Source of the DNA: Adineta ricciae
Taxonomy: Eukaryota; Rotifera; Eurotatoria; Adinetida; Adinetidae
Reading direction: 5' to 3'
DNA: 64,000 nt
Assembly (NCBI GenBank): GCA_905250025.1
Contig: CAJNOJ010000049.1
Location: 1-64,000, forward strand
A model generated the notes under the pieces. The model was not told where the DNA came from. It searched no databases and saw nothing but the letters and a program-made list of their open reading frames with translations. Made by a program: the position numbers and the translations under genes. Shown in pieces: positions 54,371 to 64,000 of this stretch. How positions within the stretch are numbered: position 1 is the first letter of the stretch; each line of letters begins with the position of its first letter.

Positions 54371-57300
54371 TTAACATGTTTTCATAAGAATATCGATATT
54401 TCCGTATCCATTGTTAGTAACAATCACATCCGTTAAATTATCATTGTTAATATCACCAAAAGTCAATGCATACGGATGCGAATTGAAGCCAGTTGGAAAG
54501 ATTTCTTGATCCATAAAACTACCATTTCCATAACCATAAAAGATACCGACATTATTAGCACCATAACTAGCAACAACAATGTCCAATCGAGTATCATTAT
54601 TAAAATCAAGCACAGTAACAGAATATGGTCGAGAACGGGAGCCGGTAGAATAAGTAACTTGACTTGAAAATAATCCAGTACTATTGGCCAAAAATACACC
54701 GATGTTATTCGTACCAGAGTTAGCAACAACAAAATCCCATAGAGTATCTTGATTCAAATCAGCAACAGCTACCCAACATGGATGAGAATCTGTTCCAGTT
54801 GGATAACTCACCGGATTTGTAAAAGTACCATACCCTGTTCCAAACAAAATTAAAACATTATTTGTGCCATTATTAGCAATAATAATGTCCAGTTGATTAT
54901 CATTGTTGAAATCTGCAGCAGCGATGGAATTTGGGTGAGATGATGAACCAGTTGAAGAAGCTGGCGCGCCCAAGAAATCATAGTTAGAATAGCCGAGAAA
55001 TATACCTGCACTACCAGTGCCAAAATTAGCCACAACAGCATCAAGACGGCCATCGACATTAAAATCACCTAACGCAATACTTCGCGGCTGAGAATAATCT
55101 CCAGTGGAGTATGTTAATTGACTAAAAAATGATCTATTTTGACAACCAAGAAGAACACCTATGCTATTACTGCCATAATTAGCAACAATGATATCAAAGC
55201 GTTTGTCATTATTGACATCACGAACTACAATTTGATATGGTGTAGAACCAGCGCCTGTTGCGAAGAATTCTTGGTCATATGTCGTACCATCACTGCGTCC
55301 ATAAAATACACATATATTATCTGCACCCGAATTGCCAACAATGATATCCATGTTGCCGTCTTTATCCAAATCGATAAGAACAACTGATGACGGATTCGAC
55401 GAGTTACCAGTAGTATAAAATACCGGATTAGCAAAAGTACGATTACCACGTCCATAGAAAAGCGCAAGGTTACTAGTTCCATAATTGATGACAACCATGT
55501 CTAGATGATTGTCATAATTCAAATCAGCAACTGCAACTCCCGATGGATAGGTATAAGTACCGATCGTGTAGAATACTGGACTAGAAAATGTGCTGTTTTG
55601 ATATTCATATAAAATGCTTATTTGACCAATAAATTCCAGACAGACTACAACATCCCACTGAGTGTCATTGTCGAAATCAGCAATGGCAAAAGCTTCCGGT
55701 CCCGAATTATACGCAGTATAAAAGCTCATCTGTGTCGAAAATGTTCCATCGCAAAGTCCCAGAAAAATACCGATCGTGTTGCTCCAGCTATTGGTGACAA
55801 TAATGTCTAAACAGTCATCTTGATCGATATCATGAACTCTTAGTGACCATGGATTTGAATTTTGTCCAGTTGAATAGGTCATTTGAGTCGAAAATGTTCC
55901 GTTGCCTAATCCGAGAAAAATGCCAAAGTTATTATTACCAGAATTGAGAATGACAAAATCTAATCGACCATCTTTGTTAAAATCGTCTACAGATATCGAT
56001 CGTGGAGTGGTGCTATCTCCAGTCTTTATCGATGTTTGTCTTTTCAATGATCCTGTATCATATTTTAAGAATGCGAACACATTATTGGTACCAGCACTGA
56101 CGACGACAATATCTTGCAATTTATCATTGTTGAAGTCATTAACCACCAATGATTGAGGCACTGAATCCAGTCCCGTTGGAAGCAGAGATGATTTTGCGAA
56201 ACTACCATTACCATTACCATACAGAACTGTGACACTTTCAGTGCCAGAATTGGCCACACAAATATCGAGATAACTGTCATTATTCAGGTTGCCGATGGCA
56301 AGTGAAGTTGGAAAAGACAAATCATCGATGGAATACACGTTCTGTGTTGGATACGATCCATTTGGATGTCCTAGTAAAATTCCCACATCACCCAATTGAT
56401 AATTGGCAATGGCAACATCTAATTTATCATCATGATTGAAATCACCAAGATTAACAACTCGTGGGCGTGGAGATGATCCAGTAGAATACGTACCCTCACG
56501 CACAGCTTTTATGTAGGAAAATCCGAGAAATACTCCTAATGTATTGCTGGCATAATTAGCAACAACCAAATCTAATAGGCTATCGTTATTAAAATCACCG
56601 AAATTGATCCACTCTGGACAAGAAATATCACCAGTGGAATAAGTCGCTGAATTACCAAACGTTCCATCACCATTTCCTTCTAACGTAAGTACATTATTAG
56701 AATTACAATTGGCAACGGCAATATCCGTGTTATTATCTCGATTCCAATCCCCAACAACAACGGAATATGGTCGAGAATTGCTACCAGTTGAGTAAGTTGC
56801 CGCTGTAATAAATGTTCCATCCTTCTGTCCAAGCATAACAACAACAACACGACTATAATAAATTGTTACAATTAAATCGACTTGATTATCATGATTAACA
56901 TCCCCAGCTGTCATACTATACGGTCGGGAACCGACAGCAAACGGATACGAAACTTGATTTGAGAAAGTGCCATTACCGTACCCAAAAAATATGCCGACAT
57001 TATCAGTCCAAGTGTAAAGAACAGCCATATCGAGCCGATTATCGTTGTTGAAATCATTGATAATAATATATTGTGGACCAGAACTTGGTGTTGTCGGAAA
57101 TGTCTTTTGATCAGCGAATGTACCATCGCCAAAGCCAAAAAATAAACCGATGGTGCTAGTTCCGTAGTTTGCAACAGCTAGATCTGGATAGGTATCATTA
57201 TTAAGATCGTCAACTGCTACATATCGTGGCGTCGAATAACTATCCGTTGAATAGGTGATTTGATTTGAAAAGGTACCATCCTTATAACCGATGAATATGC

Positions 57301-60101
57301 CGACATTGTTCGTTCCATAGTTCGCGGTTACCATGTCTAATAGATTATCGCCGTTTAAATCAGCAATAGTGATGGAATTCGGTGCGGAGTTACTGCCAGT
57401 CGAATAAGTCATATACTTATAAAATGTACCATTATTATTAGCGAGAAAAATATCTACATAGTTCGATGCATAGTTAACAACGATCAGATCCAAACGATTG
57501 TCATAGTTGACATCTGCAACAGATATTTTCCAAGGATTAGCATCACCTCTGGTTGAATAGATCTTCTGTGCAGCAAAACTACCGTTTCCATATCCGATGA
57601 AAATTCCTGCACAACTAGTACCATAATTTGCTACGACAGCATCTAATTGTCCGTCTTTGTTCATGTCGCCGACTACAACAGAGTACGGTAGCGAACCAAG
57701 TCCCGTAGAATAGGTTATTTGAGTAGAGAAGTTACCATCACTACGACCGAGAAAAACTCCAAGATTCGCAGCAAGATAGCTGACGAGAATCACATCGAGT
57801 AAATGGTCATTATCAATATCAGCAAGAACAAGTGATTGTGGTCCAGCTGAACTACCAGCAGACAAAGTATTTTGCAATTGAAAACTTCCATTACCATATC
57901 CACGCAAAATAACCACGTTACTACTAAGGTAATTAGCTACAACAATATCAGTTAGATTATCGCCGTCAATGTCACCGGAAGCAATTGAGTGTGGCGCTGA
58001 GTTAGTTCCGGTTCCGTAAGTTAATTGTGATGCGAAAGTACCGTTGCCATAGCCACTAAATATTCCAATACTATTCGCTCCATTGTTAGCAACAGCAATA
58101 TCTAGACAACGATCTTCATTGAAGTCATCAACGATAACAGCCATCGGCCAAGAACCAGAACCAGTTGAGTATGTCACTTGGTGTGCAAAGCTACCATTTC
58201 CAGTATTAATAAAAATACCTATACTATTCGTTACGCAGTTAACAACAACAACATCCATCCAATTGTCATTATTAAAATCACCGGTGGTAATTCTACAGGG
58301 CTGAATGGCATTTCCAGTTGAATACGTTCTTTGACTCGAAAAACTACCATTGCCAATATTAAGAAAAATACCCATATTATAGCCCCAATAGTTAGCAACG
58401 GCAATATCTGCTCGATTGTCATTATTAAAATCAGCACTTGTCACAGCATACGGTGCATAACCATTTCCCACGTAGTATGTTTGCTGAATTAAAAAATCAT
58501 AACCATCGTATTTTAAAAATACAGCAATATTGTTCAACCAATAATTAGCGACAACCATATCTAATTGATCATCATTATCGAAATCAGCAAGAAACACCGA
58601 TATCGGCTCGGAATCGATACCAGTTGTTCGATAGGTTCGTTGGTCGACAAAACTATACTCTCTATGTGTAGGAATGACATCTAAATAGTTATGATCATAT
58701 TCTACAATAGCCATATCTACATATGAATCAAGATTGAAGTCGCTGATTGCAATTGAATTTGGATAATAGTCAGAGGAGGTAAAAAATGTCGCCGGTTCGG
58801 TAAAGAAACCATTTCCACGATTGAAAAGAATGACAATGTTACCAGCAACGTAATTAACAACAACAATATCAAGTTTATTGTCTTGATCAAAATCACCAAT
58901 AGCTGAAGAAACGGGTAATGAATTCTTACCAGTGAAATATTTTGTTAATGTTGCAAACGATCTGTTTTCGATATTCAATAAAACATCGACGCTGTTTGTA
59001 CCAGAACAAACGATGACAATATCCATGTAATTATCATCATTCAAGTCATTAACAGCAATTGAATGCGGTTGAGATTTGACACCAGTATCAATTAGAAGTT
59101 GCTGTTCAAACGATACATTTCCACGGCCGAAAAAGATGCCAACATTGTTTGTCCCATAATTTGCAACGATCATATCAAGTTGATCATCGTTGTCAAGATC
59201 TGTAACAGCTAATGCATACGGAATCGAATCAAAACCTGTGAAAAGTGTCAATACTTCGACAAAATGACCTCTACCATTTCCTAAGTAAATATATACACTA
59301 TTTGTACCATACGTAACAACAGCTAAATCAATGAATGTATCATTGTTAAAATCGCCACCAGAAATTGCTAATGGACGAGATGGCCCAGTTGAAAATGTTG
59401 TCTGTGATGGAAATGTCGCATTAGTTGTTCCTAAAAAGATACCAATATTATTGTGACCATAATTTGCTATAGCTAAATCGAGTTGTTGATCATTATTAAA
59501 ATCATCAGCGATCACTGCATATGGAATTGAACCAACACCAGTTGAATAAGTAATTTGTTTTGCAAATGAATGTTGATCTTTTCGGAAGAAAATTCCGATA
59601 GTGTTTGCACCAGAATTCGCTACAATAACATCTGAAAGTCCGTCTTTATTGAGATCAGCTACGGTAATAGCTAATGGACGTGATTCGTCACTGATTAAAC
59701 TACGAGCTTCAGCTTTCAGTACAGTTAAACACGTTTTATCTGAAAATTACAGAGAAAAAGATTTAATCTGAAGTTTGGTCCATTTCCTCAACTCTGATCA
59801 TACTTGGTGGTTTCGGTATTTTATAATAGACTATCAAAATACCAGTTAACATCGACAGAGCAGTGAAAATTGCAAAGAGACATGTTAATCCAACAGAATA
59901 CGGCAAACATGGTAGACAGCTTGCACTAGTAATTATAGATATGAAATATGGATAAACAGAATCAAACTATAAATACTTATTTTCTGTTGCTATTAACACA
60001 TCATCATCATCGTCCTTATCGATATTCACAACTTTTTCAGTCGAAATTGTGTCTGAAGTAATGTGTGCCGAATCATTCAGGGTGAGAACTTCCATATCCA
60101 T
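54371..60101 (-). CDS. Giant type II membrane protein with 35 FG-GAP/VCBS repeats
   Basis: Exons 60101-59977, 59925-59804 and 59739-54371 close in phase to 5,616 nt, 1,871 aa. The first 45 residues are acidic and cytosolic (poly-Asp near residue 33). A span follows (about residues 50-80, VGLTCLFAIFTALSMLTGIL). The rest is extracellular and built of 35 tandem units of about 51-54 residues, each with a Ca-binding D-x-(N/D)-x-D-x3-D loop, a VVANYGTNNVGIFLG-type strand, GNGTF, and YSTGS.SxPYS. Blade-to-blade identity is high enough that repeat number may vary by recombination. FG-GAP units form seven-bladed propellers as in integrin alpha chains; 35 units equal five propellers. Many N-glycosylation sites are present. 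The likely role is adhesion or recognition at the cell surface. The 5.4-kb third exon is uninterrupted, unlike all neighbours. Confidence 0.9.
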
Positions 60102-61078
60102 TGATATACTTTTAATCTGAAACGAGAGTAACCTACAGGTATACAAATTTCGTACTGTAACACACATGTTACATTCAGTTTTATTGATCATACGACGCAT
60201 TTAAAGAGCAAATCAAATATAAATTAACAAGTAATTACCCTTCGTGTAAATTTAATATCTCTCAAAGAAAATATTGAAAACAAACGCAATATACATGTGA
60301 CTATGAGAATGTTTACACAGTAAATTTGTGTGGTAATGAAGAAATTGCGGATAAAACTAATGATTGTATGTCCATGTGGATTCTTAAGGATGATTTGTCG
60401 TATACTAAGGTAATGAATCGATTAATCACTTCTTGTTAAAAATATGAACGATAAACATATGCGTTAATGTTACTTTTGAGAGGAGTATTTTTCGTATAAT
60501 CAAAATATACGATACATACTTTAACTTTGTCTCTCATTTCTTGTTTACGAATTAATCATGAAGACACTACTTTTTGTTTCTCCTTTACTTATATGATGTA
60601 TTTCTTCTTGTTTCTGACTTGTCCCCAAACTATAGTATATGAAAAGATACTTGAGCATTATTCGTCTTTGATTTTTGGTATAGCGCATTGCGATACGTAA
60701 TGAAAACGAAACAAAATATTCAACAGTCGATAGGAGAACATGTTTTACGCAAAATTATCTTAGTGAATATCCGTTTATAAAAGCTTTTAATTACAAATAA
60801 TTACTCAATGATTTAATTTCTAAGACTATCAAGAAGATAATCGATGTAACTAAAATCGAACTCGCATCTATATTCGTGTAAAATTGAAGTCAGAAAAAAA
60901 TGGCAAGTTGACATCAGTTTTCAAATTGTGAAAGTATTTTCAAAGGACAGTTGAACAAAGTTTATAGAGAATTACACGTCCTAACATTGTAAAGTTCTCG
61001 CAAGTTGTTCTCGGATTTTCTTCATTCATAAATATCATTTTCAAGTTTAGATTTTGTTTGTTTTTTTTTCTGTTCATA
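60102..61078. other. Intergenic region
   Basis: 977 bp, AT-rich, upstream of the FG-GAP gene and downstream of the GT92 gene, both on the reverse strand. The ORF at 60940-61200 (-) partly overlaps the GT92 3' end in another frame. No gene recognised. Confidence 0.5.
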
Positions 61079-62028
61079 TTAAGTGAGTCTTTTTGATTCA
61101 GTAATTGAATCATCGAAGACAATACGAAACCATTTATTCGTTTTGATTTGCCCGAGTCGTGAACCGATTTTATTCCATTTTTGTGCTGATAGTACTGCAT
61201 CTTCTCCAGTTCGCATTACGTAATGATTTAAACGGATCTTCATCATATCGATAGAAAGTCGACGACCCAACCCATTGTTACTTTCATGGAAATGAACACC
61301 TAATGATTTAATAGCACCCACTCGAATCATTTCTTTCCCGTTACCTTCGTTGCACGATGGCCAACCATCATAATTCTGACATTTAAATAGATCCTTTATA
61401 TCCTTTTCTTCGTATTCGCCAAGAGAGCGATGGGGTTTACGCCAAAGATTTGTAGTACGTATTGACTGATTAATCATTTCCTTTTCTGTTGCTAGTACAT
61501 AACCTAAACGTGGATAGAACTGCGTGTGAGTGATACAAAAAACGTAGTAGACGGATTACCGTATCGAATTTCTTGGAAATGAAAGCGATCGAAATCGTTG
61601 TAATACTGAGATATAACATGTGCTTTTCTGACGTTCAAATATTCGTCAATATCATGAATCATGAGAAGATCTTGAGAACGCATTGGTTTATCAACGAAAC
61701 AAGATGAAAGGCAATATTGAAATTCTTGCATTCGATTTGTTTTTTCCACATAGGCAAATCGAAATCGAGTTCGAAGTGCGGCTGACAGGGGAGAACCAAC
61801 ATTGATCAAACAAACGTTCTTAAACCCAATCACATTAAATTGATGATCAAGCCAATCGTTTAGATAATGCTCAGATTCATTGTAAATCTGTGTACAGATA
61901 TAATAAGAATAATTTGAAAACCAATAGTTTGATATGAATACTCGTCGTAAAGGAAAAACGCTTAAAACAATAAGAAATGTAAAAACAACGCAGAATAAAG
62001 AATGAATCACTGTATAAAAATACTGCAT
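61079..62028 (-). CDS. GT92-family glycosyltransferase, possibly disrupted
   Basis: The reverse strand from ATG 62028 encodes a short cytosolic tail, a signal anchor (HSLFCVVFTFLIVLSVFPL) and the GT92 (DUF23) domain: ICTQIYNESEHYLNDWLDHQ, IGFKNVCLINVGSP, and LLMIHDIDEYLNVRKA with the DxD-like metal site. The second exon (from about 61547) has FYPRLGY, LGVHFHESN and LNHYVMRTGEDAV, as in the family, and stops at 61081-61079. Such enzymes add galactose or related sugars in the Golgi. Problem: the only good intron (donor GTAATC at 61559, acceptor CAG before 61547) joins phase 1 to phase 0, which shifts the frame to an early stop. Either a base is missing or wrong in the assembly, a non-canonical junction is used, or this copy is a young pseudogene. 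Confidence 0.6.
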
Positions 62029-62582
62029 ATAATGAAATAAATTGCAAAGATGAAATATGATTGTTAAACGCCTGATGGCGGAAAGCACGTGTATGTGCTT
62101 TTATCCTGATTTAATTTGTATCTATACGAGAATATCTCAAGTAATACTTTAGAGGTGAAAACTTTTATGTTGATTATATTAATTACTTCTAAGATATAAA
62201 AATTACGCCTATTTTGTTATTGTCATGCAATCACATGTAATGTGTTTCGAATACATCCTTTACTATGCATATCTCAGTTTCTTTCGCTGTAAGCACTTTG
62301 CTCCACAGAAGTCAAGGGCAATGATAGTATCTCTACCTTGTCGTTCGTCAATTTCATTCTTTTTCGCATTAGCTCGTGTAATTGGTATATTTCAAGGTTT
62401 GAATTGTGAATGCATTTGAAACGGTACAGTGATTTCATCAGTGCATTATGTAATAACTTTGAATTAAATATTACATTCATCGATTTCTCTTTCTTTTTTT
62501 TGCTTGATAGTTTATTGAATTAATTGATAAAATTTGTTAATAAAAAAAAAGGTACACACAATGACACACGAATTCGAAAGGA
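62029..62582. other. Spacer between GT92 and ATM
   Basis: 554 bp, AT-rich, holding the ATM 3' UTR and the GT92 promoter. The ORF at 62225-62419 (+) is not supported. The A-run at about 62541 and AATAAA-type words on the reverse strand mark the ATM 3' end. Confidence 0.5.

Positions 62583-64000
<1,418 letters not shown>

Overview
The window reads as nuclear DNA of a bdelloid rotifer (Adineta/Rotaria type). It is AT-rich. Almost every gene is cut by many GT-AG introns of only about 45-65 nt, and several families are ones I associate with bdelloid genomes: long FG-GAP/VCBS repeat proteins, GT92 glycosyltransferases, Kelch proteins and fast-decaying rhodopsin-like GPCRs. The assignment rests on gene style and family content, not on a species marker. 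Most exon joins below were rebuilt by hand; a gene was accepted when the splice phases closed to a whole number of codons and the product aligned with a known animal family.

Layout. 1-6 kb: the 3' part of an unknown gene (+), then a reverse-strand gene that encodes three tandem copies of a two-membrane-span, Cys-rich module in one polypeptide. 6-9.9 kb: a gene graveyard holding a 382-bp hAT-type MITE with an exact 8-bp target duplication, a dead GPCR and dead Kelch repeats. 9.9-24 kb: a dense run of conserved eukaryotic genes: CCDC50-like (-), CTDNEP1/Dullard phosphatase (-), a divergent Rho GTPase (+), a probably myristoylated RanBP2-type zinc-finger protein (+), Staufen (+), U11-48K/SNRNP48 (+), an intronless SAR1-like GTPase (+) and a DEPTOR-like DEP-DEP-PDZ protein (-). 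24-30.9 kb: a microsatellite-rich stretch with no convincing gene, possibly partly a long first intron of the DEPTOR-like gene.

30.9-54 kb: UFSP1-like Ufm1 protease (-) beside an unknown Ser/Thr-rich protein (+), exosome subunit EXOSC7/RRP42 (-) with a complete phosphatidylinositol transfer protein gene (+) nested in its only long intron, SERINC (-), cyclin E (-), three small unknown membrane or secreted proteins, GPD1 (-), APH-1 of gamma-secretase (-), PTGES2 (-), an SLC34 Na/phosphate cotransporter (+) and a sphingomyelin-synthase-like enzyme (-). 54-64 kb: a 1,871-residue type II membrane protein with 35 FG-GAP repeats (-), a GT92 glycosyltransferase with a splice-phase problem (-), and the kinase and FATC end of ATM (-), cut by the right edge.

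The genes do not form one pathway; this is an ordinary gene-dense metazoan neighbourhood. The most unusual points are the three-in-one membrane protein (two-span topology compatible with a covalently linked trimer of DEG/ENaC-like subunits, which is a hypothesis), the antisense gene nested inside EXOSC7, the FG-GAP protein whose 35 repeats equal five seven-bladed propellers, and at least seven genes with a splice acceptor a few bases before the ATG and no evident upstream donor, as expected if spliced-leader trans-splicing is used.
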